This document shows, piece after piece, positions 7,667-15,374 of a stretch of DNA of 25,646 nucleotides (its first letter is position 1; each line of letters starts with the position of its first letter). Source of the stretch: CADEGZ01 sp035443705 (GTDB lineage: Bacteria > Pseudomonadota > Gammaproteobacteria > UBA6186 > Azoamicaceae). Position numbers and translations under genes: made by a program. Below the pieces are notes generated by a model. That model was not told where the DNA came from, made no database searches, and was given only the letters and a program-made list of their open reading frames with translations. The stretch covers positions 1-25,646 of the forward strand of contig DAORSV010000015.1 in NCBI GenBank assembly GCA_035443705.1, read 5' to 3'.

Positions 7667-7876
7667 GGTTTGCTTGATTTTATGTCATGATTACAAAGGA
7701 TCGAATAGGCTGCTAGAATTTNNNNNNNNNNNNNNNNNNNNNNNNNNNNNNNNNNNNNNNNNNNNNNNNNNNNNNNNNNNNNNNNNNNNNNNNNNNNNNN
7801 NNNNNNNNNNNNNNNNNNNNNGGTTTGCTTGATTTTATGTCATGATTACAAAGGATCGAATAGGCTGCTAGAATTT
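7667..7876. other. 100-N assembly gap flanked by identical 55-bp contig ends
   Basis: Bases 7667-7721 and 7822-7876 are identical over 55 bases and abut the N run (7722-7821) exactly on both sides. The duplicate ends precisely at each contig end, which is what unmerged contigs sharing a k-mer overlap look like. The true sequence very likely contains the 55 bases once, with no gap, giving a yciK-perM spacer of about 138 bases. Confidence 0.9.
7846..7874 (+). promoter_or_regulatory. Putative sigma-70 promoter of perM
   Basis: TTACAA (7846-7851), a 17-base spacer and TAGAAT (7869-7874). TG at 7866-7867 gives an extended -10. It lies 41 bases before the chosen perM start. A second copy before the gap (7691-7719) belongs to the duplicated contig end. 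Confidence 0.45.
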
Positions 7877-7915
7877 AAAGTGTCTGCCTAGTACCGGCAA
7901 AAAAGCGAGGTGTTT

Positions 7916-8971
7916 GTGATTCATATTGTGCGTACATGGTTTAATCGATATTTTTCAGATCCTGAAGCCGTTTTGTTGTTTTTTGTATTAATGCTTGGAT
8001 TCGGGCTGGTTGCCGTGATCGGCGAGATATTGGCTCCCGTTTTAGCCAGTATTGTGATTGCTTATCTTTTAGACTGGATTATTGTCCATCTGCAGCCATT
8101 GAAGGTTCCCAGACTCGTGGCGGTTATTTTAGTGTTTGTGGGATTTTTGAGCTTGTTGTTAATGTCTTTTTTGCTTTTTTTGCCTTTGTTGTGGAAAGAA
8201 GTGATTGCGCTCTTTAGTAATTTGCCTACAATGTTAATAAGAGGACAGCAACTGATCTTAGAATTAGTAACCCGTTTTCCACAATTTGTCACTCAAGAAC
8301 AAGTGAATACTTTTGCTACTCAATTATTAACCGATGCGCACAATTCTGCAAAGACCGTCCTATCGGTTTCTTGGTCTTCCATTACAGCGATTATTACAGC
8401 AGTTGTCTATTTAGTGTTGGTTCCCTTATTAGTGTTTTTCTTTTTGAAAGATCGTGACAAACTTGTCCAATGGGTGGTTGGATTTTTGCCACACAAGAGA
8501 GGGGTTTTAAGCCAAGTTGCGGCAGAAGTGAACAGCCAAATTGGTAATTATATTCGTGGAAAAGTGGTGGAAATTTTAGTTGTGGCATTTGCAACCTATT
8601 GCGTATTTTGGTATTTCAATTTGCAATATGCCGTTCTATTAGCTGCTTTGGTGGGAATATCCGTATTAATTCCTTACGTTGGTGCCATTGTGATTACGAT
8701 GCCTGTTTTATTGGTTTCGTATTTTCAATGGGGTTGGGGTTCGCAGTTTGGTTATTTTACACTGGTGTATCTTATCGTGCAGGGGCTGGACGCGAATATA
8801 TTAGTGCCGTTATTATTTGCGGAAGCTGTTAATTTACATCCCGTTGCGATAGTCGTTGCAACCTTATTTTTTGGGGGTATTTGGGGGTTTTGGGGTGTGT
8901 TTTTTGCCATTCCGTTAGCGACACTGGTTAAAGCCGTGCTCAATGCTTGGCCAAAAGCGTCGCATAAATAA
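7916..8971 (+). CDS. perM: AI-2E family permease PerM
   Basis: A 351-residue polytopic inner-membrane protein of the AI-2E (PerM/TqsA) family. It closely follows E. coli PerM, including RYFSDPEAV near the N-terminus, VYLVLVPLLVFFFLKD, NYIRGKVVEILVV, ISVLIPYVGAI, LDANILVPLLFAEAVNLHPVAI and GFWGVFFAIPLATL at the C-terminus. Family roles include export of small molecules such as AI-2, and Na+/H+ antiport in some members. The E. coli PerM substrate is not known. GTG at 7916 is preferred over GTG at 7910 because GCGAGG (7905-7910) is then a Shine-Dalgarno with a 5-base spacer, and the N-terminus aligns with E. coli PerM. It is monocistronic and convergent with the FadL-like gene. Confidence 0.92.
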   Translation: MIHIVRTWFNRYFSDPEAVLLFFVLMLGFGLVAVIGEILAPVLASIVIAYLLDWIIVHLQPLKVPRLVAVILVFVGFLSLLLMSFLLFLPLLWKEVIALFSNLPTMLIRGQQLILELVTRFPQFVTQEQVNTFATQLLTDAHNSAKTVLSVSWSSITAIITAVVYLVLVPLLVFFFLKDRDKLVQWVVGFLPHKRGVLSQVAAEVNSQIGNYIRGKVVEILVVAFATYCVFWYFNLQYAVLLAALVGISVLIPYVGAIVITMPVLLVSYFQWGWGSQFGYFTLVYLIVQGLDANILVPLLFAEAVNLHPVAIVVATLFFGGIWGFWGVFFAIPLATLVKAVLNAWPKASHK

Positions 8972-9042
8972 TTAAAAATTTTTTGACCTTTTGTTGTTAA
9001 ATAGATCTGTACCCGATTTTCCAGAGGTCTTTCTTTATTAGC

Positions 9043-9750
9043 CTAAGGTTCTATATCCCAAGTTAATTGTATGCCAATTGCGTCGATGCGATTTTTTATG
9101 GAACCTTGTAAATTTTGTGCGGGTACTGGAACTATGCCTACAGTAGTAGGTGTACCCACATTAAGATTTTTATCTTTCTTGAAAAATATATGTGAGTAAC
9201 CGAAATCGAGCGCCAAGGTTTTGCATATACGATACTGTGCACCAATCGTGGGCAATACCCGGTTTTGATTGGGAATAAAGATGTTTTTATTGGCATCAGG
9301 GACCGGTGATTGATCAAACATCAAACCAAATCGAAACCGCCAAGGATCATTATATTGATAACTTCCACTCGCGGCAACTCGGTATACATTTTTGTATTTC
9401 TCATTCAGTGTTAATTGCGTGCTATTATCAAATCGTGTTGCTGATGCTTTCATTTCTGCACGCGAGGTGGTGTAACGGGCAATGGAATCATTTTTGTAGT
9501 TTGCTTTTGAACAAAAAGGAACAGAAATACTAAACCCGAAATGCCAATTGTTGTCGATCTGTTTGGCATAGTGCAAGAAAGGGAGTACGCCACTATTGGA
9601 AGGTTTTGTTGTGTCTGCATTTGGTGTGAATGGTGTTCTAATGCTTGAAGTGGCGCTGGTTACATTAGCGTTTAGGGGTTGGCTTATTAGTACTAAACTA
9701 AGAAAAAGGCCCAATGTATAATAGAAACGGCTTTCCTTAAGCCTGCGCAT
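9043..9750 (-). CDS. Shortened FadL/OmpP1-type outer-membrane protein
   Basis: 235 residues with a signal peptide (MRRLKESRFYYTLGLFLSLV, cleavage near residue 28). The mature part contains blocks typical of FadL long-chain fatty-acid channels: WHFGFSISVPF (69-79), YKNDSIARY (85-93), PWRFRFGLMFDQSPVPDA (136-153), IPNQNRVLPTIGAQY (159-173) and LALDFGYSHIFFKKD (179-193). Full FadL proteins have about 400-450 residues. Here the N-terminal hatch region is nearly gone, and about 150-200 residues are missing between the RAEMKAS and STQLTLNEKY blocks, both in frame. The C-terminus QLTWDIEP lacks a final aromatic residue. ATG at 9750 has AAGGAG eight bases upstream, stronger than the adjoining TTG at 9753. 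It is either a miniaturised barrel or a decaying gene with an open frame. Confidence 0.8.
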   Translation of the reverse strand: MRRLKESRFYYTLGLFLSLVLISQPLNANVTSATSSIRTPFTPNADTTKPSNSGVLPFLHYAKQIDNNWHFGFSISVPFCSKANYKNDSIARYTTSRAEMKASATRFDNSTQLTLNEKYKNVYRVAASGSYQYNDPWRFRFGLMFDQSPVPDANKNIFIPNQNRVLPTIGAQYRICKTLALDFGYSHIFFKKDKNLNVGTPTTVGIVPVPAQNLQGSIKNRIDAIGIQLTWDIEP

Positions 9751-9811
9751 CAATCATCTCCTTTTTATATAATCGTGAGCAGATGCCTGCCTTTTCAAAA
9801 TTATAGGCTAT

Positions 9812-9840
9812 TTAGCTGATTATACAAACTGTGATAGAAT
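9812..9840 (+). promoter_or_regulatory. Putative promoter of the yebC-ruv run
   Basis: TTAGCT (9812-9817), a 17-base spacer and TAGAAT (9835-9840) with TG at 9832-9833 as an extended -10. It stands about 75 bases before yebC. The -35 match is weak. Confidence 0.35.
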
Positions 9841-9887
9841 TACTACTCGTGGCTCAGGAAAAAGTAATCTATACAGAGAGCGTAGTT

Positions 9888-9914
9888 ATGCAACCTAAAC
9901 TTGGAAGAGAATAA
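9888..9914 (+). CDS. Possible 8-residue leader peptide before yebC
   Basis: ATG at 9888 opens MQPKLGRE and ends in TAA at 9912-9914, one base before the yebC ATG. GAGAG lies seven bases upstream of it. The tight stop-start junction would allow coupled translation of yebC. The peptide has no recognisable attenuator residues, and it may be chance. Confidence 0.2.
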   Translation: MQPKLGRE

Positions 9915-9915
9915 A

Positions 9916-10653
9916 ATGGCTGGACATAGTAAGTGGGCAAACATAAAGTTCCGCAAAATGGGGCAAGATGCTAGACGGGGTAAATTATTTACAAAGTATA
10001 TTCGGGAAATTACGGTTTCGGCACGTCAGGGCGGTGCAGATCCTCAAACGAATCCGCGTTTAAGAACCGCGATAGATAAAGCCCTAACGGCCAATATGAC
10101 CCGAGATACCATTGATCGCGCGATCAAGCGGGGTGTAGGTGTCATCGATGGGCAACAGTTGGAAGAGATGCGCTACGAGGGCTATGGGCCCGGTGGTGTT
10201 GCAATGATTGTCGACTGTTTGACGAATAATCGAAAACGGACGGTATCAGATGTGCGGCATTTATTCACAAAATATGGTGGTAATTTGGGGACCGATGGTT
10301 CGGTGGCTTATTTATTTCACGAAAAAGGCCAGATTACTTTTTCCGCGGGGACTTCGGAAGAAGATGTCATGAATATTGCGTTAGAATATGGTGCAGAAGA
10401 TATTCAAACAGAAGACGATGGCAGCCTTGAGGTTACAACAGCATTTGAGGATTTTTCCAAGGTTAAACGGGCGTTAGAAGAACACAATCTTAAACCGGAA
10501 CAAGCAGAAATCACCTTAATTCCAGTGACGAGTGTTGTTGTGGATGATAAAAATCTTGCGGAAAAATTTATGAAATTAGTCGATCTTTTAGAAGAATTAG
10601 AGGACGTGCAATCGGTTTACTCAAATGCAGATATTGCTGAAGATATGCTTTAG
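9916..10653 (+). CDS. yebC: YebC/PmpR family protein
   Basis: A 245-residue YebC/TACO1 family protein, known both as a DNA-binding transcriptional regulator and, in several bacteria, as a translation factor relieving ribosome stalling at proline stretches. The start is the conserved MAGHSKWANIK at the ATG at 9916, with GGAAGAGA just upstream. An in-frame TTG at 9901 would add a non-conserved tail. Further family strings are NPRLRTAIDKALTANM, YEGYGPGGVAMIV, TNNRKRTVSDVRHLF and GSVAYLF. Length equals E. coli YebC (246). The position directly before ruvC is the classic gammaproteobacterial one. The yebC TAG is immediately followed by the ruvC Shine-Dalgarno. Confidence 0.95.
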   Translation: MAGHSKWANIKFRKMGQDARRGKLFTKYIREITVSARQGGADPQTNPRLRTAIDKALTANMTRDTIDRAIKRGVGVIDGQQLEEMRYEGYGPGGVAMIVDCLTNNRKRTVSDVRHLFTKYGGNLGTDGSVAYLFHEKGQITFSAGTSEEDVMNIALEYGAEDIQTEDDGSLEVTTAFEDFSKVKRALEEHNLKPEQAEITLIPVTSVVVDDKNLAEKFMKLVDLLEELEDVQSVYSNADIAEDML

Positions 10654-10658
10654 GGGGA
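10652..10658 (+). promoter_or_regulatory. Ribosome binding site defining the ruvC start
   Basis: AGGGGGA begins within the yebC stop codon and is followed by a 7-base spacer to ATC at 10666. This is the only strong Shine-Dalgarno ahead of the RuvC catalytic motif, and it supports initiation at a non-canonical codon. Confidence 0.55.
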
Positions 10659-10665
10659 TTGTTTT

Positions 10666-11139
10666 ATCCGTATTTTAGGGATTGATCCAGGTTCTCAAAC
10701 CACAGGGTTTGGTATTATCGAACAGGTGCGTGGAAAACACATTTATATCACCAGTGGGTGTATTCGCACCGGAAAACATTCGTGGGAACAGCGATTGCAG
10801 CATATTTTTGAGGGACTAACGAAGGTTATTCAGGACTTTTCTCCTACGGTTGCCGCTATTGAAAAGATTTTTGTGCATATCAATGTTTCAAGTGCTTTAA
10901 AATTAGGGCAAGCACGCGGGGTTGCAATTGTTGCGGCAACGCTCAACGGGCTTAGTATTGCAGAGTATACGGCGCGTCAAGTTAAAAAAACGGTGGTTGG
11001 AAATGGTGCCGCCGATAAAGTCCAGGTACAGCATATGATGAAGGTTTTACTTAAACTGAGCGGCTTGCCGCAAGCAGATGCGGCAGATGCATTAGCCGTG
11101 GCTGTGTGTCATGCACAAAATACACGGGGGCTCTTGTAG
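10666..11139 (+). CDS. ruvC: Crossover junction endodeoxyribonuclease RuvC, apparent ATC start
   Basis: RuvC resolves Holliday junctions with RuvAB. Counting ATC at 10666 as residue 1, the acidic active site falls at D7 (GIDPGS), E66 (AIEKIF), D138 and D141 (QADAADALAVA), the same numbers as in E. coli RuvC. The protein has 157 residues (E. coli 173) and a shorter tail. No ATG, GTG or TTG lies in frame between the yebC stop and D7. The first canonical start, GTG at 10726, would remove the first catalytic strand. ATC has an excellent Shine-Dalgarno at 7 bases; ATT at 10672 is a poorer alternative. A single base error in the assembly (ATG to ATC) is the main competing explanation. It is followed by ruvA after 40 bases. 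Confidence 0.85.
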   Translation: MRILGIDPGSQTTGFGIIEQVRGKHIYITSGCIRTGKHSWEQRLQHIFEGLTKVIQDFSPTVAAIEKIFVHINVSSALKLGQARGVAIVAATLNGLSIAEYTARQVKKTVVGNGAADKVQVQHMMKVLLKLSGLPQADAADALAVAVCHAQNTRGLL

Positions 11140-11179
11140 ACATGCGCATGCTCAGGCGAAAAAATTTCTGGAGAGATAT

Positions 11180-11800
11180 ATGATTGGACGTTTAAGAGGA
11201 ATACTTGAGGTTAAGAAACCACCCTATTTATTAATAGAAGTCGGGGGTGTTGGGTATGAATTGCAGGCACCGATGTCTACTATCTATAAGTTACCTGAAG
11301 TGGGTAGCCCAGTCACGTTGTTTACGCATTTTCAGGTGCGAGAAGATGCACAGGTGCTTTACGGTTTTTATGAAGAACGAGAACGCACTTTGTTTAAAAC
11401 TTTAATTAAAGTGTCGGGCGTTGGACCTAAAATGGCTTTAACCATTTTGTCTGGCATGGATGTATTACAGTTTATTAAATGTGTTGATAATCGTGAAACA
11501 GCATTATTGGTTCGATTGCCGGGCGTGGGTCAAAAAACAGCCGAACGATTAATTATAGAAATGTCAGGCAAACTTAATAACGTTGTTAGTTCAGAAAATG
11601 AAAATTTTTCAAGAAGATTATTTGAAGAGATAATTGATGCAGCTTCACCCAGAGCGATTGAAGAAGAAGCTGTGAGTGCGCTGATTGCGTTAGGTTATAA
11701 ACCGCAAGAAGCGACCCGTGCGATTGGCAGAGTATTATTTGAAGGAGCGAGCAGTCAGGAATTAATTCGGCGAGCCCTTCAGGGGTTGGCTAGGGTTTGA
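11180..11800 (+). CDS. ruvA: Holliday junction branch migration protein RuvA
   Basis: A 206-residue RuvA, the four-way-junction-binding tetramer that docks the RuvB motor. The N-terminus MIGRLRGILEVK is the conserved domain I start. Tandem helix-hairpin-helix motifs are visible as VSGVGPKMALTILSG and LPGVGQKTAERLIIEM (about 70-130). Domain III, which binds RuvB, ends in ALIALGYKPQEATRAI. ATG at 11180 with GGAGAG upstream is chosen over an in-frame ATG at 11111 that would overlap ruvC and add 23 non-conserved residues. A 116-base spacer without a clear promoter or LexA-type CTGT-N8-ACAG box precedes ruvB. Confidence 0.96.
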   Translation: MIGRLRGILEVKKPPYLLIEVGGVGYELQAPMSTIYKLPEVGSPVTLFTHFQVREDAQVLYGFYEERERTLFKTLIKVSGVGPKMALTILSGMDVLQFIKCVDNRETALLVRLPGVGQKTAERLIIEMSGKLNNVVSSENENFSRRLFEEIIDAASPRAIEEEAVSALIALGYKPQEATRAIGRVLFEGASSQELIRRALQGLARV

Positions 11801-11916
11801 AATGATGTCCGTTGCTGTCAAATTTTCTTTAATTTTGGGCAATGTCGGAAAATCAACAGCAGAAAGCGCTACTCTTTTAATGTACTATTGAGAGATAACT
11901 CGAAGGACATATTTGT

Positions 11917-12939
11917 ATGATAGAAACCGATCGATTAACGACAGCTGCAGCGCGTCCGGATGACGAACGCGTAGACAAAGCGATTCGCCCTAAATGGCTA
12001 AAAGATTACATTGGCCAACCCGAAGTGCGCGAGCAAATGGCCGTGTTTATTCAGGCGGCCAAAAACCGCAAAGAGGCTTTAGATCATGTGTTAATTTTTG
12101 GGCCGCCTGGTCTTGGAAAAACAACGTTGGCACATATTATTGCCTCCGAAATGGGTGTATCGTTAAAACAAACCTCAGGCCCTGTATTAGAAAAAGCCGG
12201 GGATTTGGCGGCATTGTTAACCAATCTAGAAGCCAAAGACGTTCTATTTATCGATGAAATCCATCGTTTAAGTCCTGTTGTGGAAGAAATTTTATATCCC
12301 GCAATGGAAGATGGGCAGTTAGATATCATGATCGGCGAGGGGCCCGCTGCTCGATCGATTCGATTGGATTTGCCGGCCTTTACACTCGTGGGTGCAACGA
12401 CACGAGCCGGATTATTAACCTCACCCTTGCGCGATCGTTTTGGGATTGTACAACGTCTAGAATTTTATACGGTACCGGATTTATGCCATATTGTGACCCG
12501 CTCTGCTGTTATTTTAAATTTAGACATCGATGAAGCAGGTGCTGCAGAAATTGCACGCCGTTCTCGTGGAACCCCCAGAATTGCCAATCGATTATTGCGT
12601 CGCGTCAGAGATTATGCAGAAGTGAAAGGTCAGGGTATTATTGATGCGGCCATTGCAGATAAGGCCTTGGATTTGTTAAATGTCGATGCCGAAGGTTTTG
12701 ATATGATGGACAGAAAGCTTTTGAATGCAGTGATTGAAAGATTTAACGGAGGGCCTGTTGGATTAGATAGTTTAGCAGCAGCCATTGGTGAAGAAAGAGG
12801 CACCATAGAAGATGTATTAGAGCCTTTCCTGATTCAGCAGGGATTTTTGATGCGTACACCTAGAGGTCGGGTTGCTACGGAACGTGCTTATCAGCATTTT
12901 GGGCTGCCCTTTGTAAAAACGGACGTGCTGAATGCCTAA
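11917..12939 (+). CDS. ruvB: Holliday junction DNA helicase RuvB
   Basis: A 340-residue hexameric AAA+ motor driving branch migration. Walker A is GPPGLGKTT (62-70), Walker B FIDEIH (111-116), and the arginine-finger region is SPLRDRFG with R174. A C-terminal winged helix contains RTPRGRVATERAY. AAGGA lies 8 bases before the ATG. The usual downstream neighbours of ruvB in gammaproteobacteria (ybgC-tolQRAB) are absent. Instead the stop overlaps cmk by 8 bases, so recombination and nucleotide-metabolism genes appear cotranscribed. Confidence 0.97.
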   Translation: MIETDRLTTAAARPDDERVDKAIRPKWLKDYIGQPEVREQMAVFIQAAKNRKEALDHVLIFGPPGLGKTTLAHIIASEMGVSLKQTSGPVLEKAGDLAALLTNLEAKDVLFIDEIHRLSPVVEEILYPAMEDGQLDIMIGEGPAARSIRLDLPAFTLVGATTRAGLLTSPLRDRFGIVQRLEFYTVPDLCHIVTRSAVILNLDIDEAGAAEIARRSRGTPRIANRLLRRVRDYAEVKGQGIIDAAIADKALDLLNVDAEGFDMMDRKLLNAVIERFNGGPVGLDSLAAAIGEERGTIEDVLEPFLIQQGFLMRTPRGRVATERAYQHFGLPFVKTDVLNA

Positions 12940-13600
12940 CATAAAGCCAATCCCAGTTATTACGGTCGATGGGCCTAGCGGCTCAGGTAAGGGAACCATC
13001 GGGTTACAATTAGCTAAAACCTTGGGGTGGCATTTTTTAGACAGCGGCGCATTATATCGGGTATTGGCATTGGCGGCCCTTAATCATCATCTGGATTTAG
13101 CGGATGAACACGCTATCCTGGGCTTGGCCACAACGCTCGATGTTCAATTTAATACTGAAATTGTGCTGGAAAATCAAAATGTGACTGATCAGATTCGTAC
13201 GGAATCCTGCGGGAATGTGGCCTCACAAATTGCTGTTTTTCCAGCGGTTAGAGCTGCTTTATTGGATAAACAGCGTGCATTCTGTCAGCCACCTGGGTTG
13301 GTGGCCGATGGGCGAGATATGGGAACGACCGTCTTTCCAGAGGCAATTATCAAGTTTTTTTTGGAAGCGAGTGCTATCGAGCGAGCCAAGCGCCGTTATT
13401 TGCAGTTGAAGAATGTTTATCCGGATGTTACGCTAGAGAATCTTTTGACGGAAATCAGAGAGAGAGACGTTCGAGACAGGGGGCGTGTAACCTCACCGTT
13501 AATTCCGGCAAAGGGTGCTGTTGTGCTAGACACGACAGGGTTGGGGATAAAGGAAGTGTTTGATCTCGTACTAAAAGAGGTCAATCGGCGACTTTATTAA
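12932..13600 (+). CDS. cmk: Cytidylate kinase
   Basis: A 222-residue (d)CMP kinase converting CMP/dCMP to the diphosphates with ATP. The P-loop is GPSGSGKGT (14-22), and LDSGALYRVLAL is the nucleotide-binding helix. The substrate and lid regions are VADGRDMGTTVFP and RERDVRDRGRVTSPLIPA. Length matches E. coli Cmk (227). The ATG lies inside the ruvB end. It is followed by rpsA after 86 bases, the conserved cmk-rpsA pair. The spacer holds a small CTATT-ATTA-AATAG inverted repeat (13634-13647) of unknown value. Confidence 0.95.
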   Translation: MPNIKPIPVITVDGPSGSGKGTIGLQLAKTLGWHFLDSGALYRVLALAALNHHLDLADEHAILGLATTLDVQFNTEIVLENQNVTDQIRTESCGNVASQIAVFPAVRAALLDKQRAFCQPPGLVADGRDMGTTVFPEAIIKFFLEASAIERAKRRYLQLKNVYPDVTLENLLTEIRERDVRDRGRVTSPLIPAKGAVVLDTTGLGIKEVFDLVLKEVNRRLY

Positions 13601-13686
13601 TTTTTAGTTTTAGGCCTGGGTCGCGTTATCCTACTATTATTAAATAGCAGAGACGAACACAGAGACAGAGATTGGAAAATATTGAT

Positions 13687-15366
13687 ATGAGTGAAAATTT
13701 CGCAGAATTATTTAAACAAAGCATAGCCAAAACCAATGTGCATTTAGGTGCAGTTGTAACGGGGACTGTGATTCGTATTAGCGACGAATTTGTGACTGTG
13801 CATGCCGGACTAAAATCAGAAGGCCATATTCCCATTGATCAATTTTACGATGATAATCGTCAATTAGAAGTTAAAGTCGGCGATCAAGTCGAAGTCGTTT
13901 TGGATGCGGTAGAAGATGGCTGGGGCGAAACACGATTATCCAGAGAAAAAGCAAAGCGTGTTGAGTGTTGGACACGTTTAGCAAGAGCACAGGAAGCAGG
14001 TGAAGCCGTTAAGGGTATCATTACAGGTAAAGTAAAAGGCGGGTTTACAGTTGAGATCCAAACCATTCGGGCCTTTTTGCCCGGTTCTTTAGTCGATGTG
14101 CGGCCGGTACGTGATACCAATACGCTGGAAGGAAAAGAATTAGAATTTAAGGTGATTAAACTTGATCAAAAACGGAACAATGTTGTCGTATCACGACGTT
14201 CTGTTGTGGAATCCGAAGGCAGTGCCGAGCGCGATGAGTTAATGACCACGCTACAAGAAGGCCAAGAAACAAAAGGTGTTGTTAAGAATTTAACCGATTA
14301 CGGCGCTTTTGTGGATTTGGGCGGAATTGATGGCTTGTTGCATATTACTGATATGGCATGGCGCCGCGTGAAGCATCCAAGCGAAATTGTATCCGTTGGA
14401 CAAGAGCTTGCGGTAAAAGTCTTGAAATTCGATCGAGAAAGAAATCGTGTATCCCTGGGATTAAAGCAATTAGGCGAAGATCCGTGGGTCGATATTACAC
14501 GTCGTTACCCAGTAGATACCCGTTTAACTGGCAAAGTAACGAATATAACCGATTACGGTTGTTTTGTGGAAATCGAAGAAGGCGTCGAAGGGTTAGTGCA
14601 CGTTTCTGAGATGGATTGGACTAATAAAAATATACATCCATCCAAAGTTGTTCAATTGGGACAAGAAGCGGAAGTAATTGTTTTGGATATCGATGAAGAC
14701 CGACGACGTATTTCATTAGGACTGAAACAATGTAAGGCAAACCCATGGGAAGCCTTTGCATCGGCACACACAAAATCCGATAAAGTCTCGGGTAAAATCA
14801 AGTCAATTACAGATTTTGGTATCTTTATTGGCCTTGATGGTGGTATCGATGGTTTGGTTCATTTATCGGATATCGCATGGAACGAAAGTGGTGAAGAAGC
14901 TGTGCGTCGATATAAGAAAGGCGAAGAAATTGAAGCGGTTGTATTGGCGGTTGATCCAGAACGCGAACGTATTTCGTTGGGGATTAAGCAGCTCGAAGGT
15001 GATCCGTATGCCAGTTATACAGGAGAACACGCTAAGGGCAGTATTGTAACCGGTACGATTTTGTCGGTTGATGCAAAAGGCGCAACAATACAATTGGCGG
15101 AGGGAGTCGAAGGTTATCTGAAGGCGAGTGAACTGGGGCGTGATCGTGTAGAAGATGCACGCACTGTGCTAAAAGAAGGCGATGCGATAGAGGCTAAATT
15201 TACGGGCGTCGATCGTAAAACCCGACAGATTACCTTGTCTATTAAAGCAAAAGATTCCGAAGAGGAACAGGAAGCTATGCGTGAGTTAACGCGCCAAGAG
15301 GGTGCAAGTCCAACGCTGGGTGATCTGTTCAAAGAGAAAATGGAAAGCAAAGATAAAAGGGAGTAG
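13687..15366 (+). CDS. rpsA: 30S ribosomal protein S1
   Basis: A 559-residue S1 (E. coli 557) that recruits mRNA to the 30S subunit. Six S1 repeats can be laid out at about 20-86, 106-171, 193-260, 278-347, 365-434 and 450-520. The middle ones share the DYGAF/CF and GLVHVS/GLLHIT signatures. MSENFAELF at the ATG at 13687 corresponds to the E. coli MTESFAQLF start. The in-frame TTG at 13672 would add MENID. The Shine-Dalgarno is weak, as in E. coli, where S1 controls its own translation; that control is not shown here. lapA follows after 8 bases, with no ihfB between them. Confidence 0.96.
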   Translation: MSENFAELFKQSIAKTNVHLGAVVTGTVIRISDEFVTVHAGLKSEGHIPIDQFYDDNRQLEVKVGDQVEVVLDAVEDGWGETRLSREKAKRVECWTRLARAQEAGEAVKGIITGKVKGGFTVEIQTIRAFLPGSLVDVRPVRDTNTLEGKELEFKVIKLDQKRNNVVVSRRSVVESEGSAERDELMTTLQEGQETKGVVKNLTDYGAFVDLGGIDGLLHITDMAWRRVKHPSEIVSVGQELAVKVLKFDRERNRVSLGLKQLGEDPWVDITRRYPVDTRLTGKVTNITDYGCFVEIEEGVEGLVHVSEMDWTNKNIHPSKVVQLGQEAEVIVLDIDEDRRRISLGLKQCKANPWEAFASAHTKSDKVSGKIKSITDFGIFIGLDGGIDGLVHLSDIAWNESGEEAVRRYKKGEEIEAVVLAVDPERERISLGIKQLEGDPYASYTGEHAKGSIVTGTILSVDAKGATIQLAEGVEGYLKASELGRDRVEDARTVLKEGDAIEAKFTGVDRKTRQITLSIKAKDSEEEQEAMRELTRQEGASPTLGDLFKEKMESKDKRE

Positions 15367-15374
15367 ACACTAAA

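Noticed and set aside
7667..7876. Tandem or phage-type attachment repeat suggested by the identical 55-mers
   Set aside because: The copies end exactly at the N block on each side, which fits an assembly overlap and not an att site or duplication.
10726..11139. GTG at 10726 as the ruvC start
   Set aside because: It would remove the first 20 residues including the catalytic Asp and has no Shine-Dalgarno.
11801..11916. SOS (LexA) box ahead of ruvB
   Set aside because: No CTGT-N8-ACAG match is present in the spacer.
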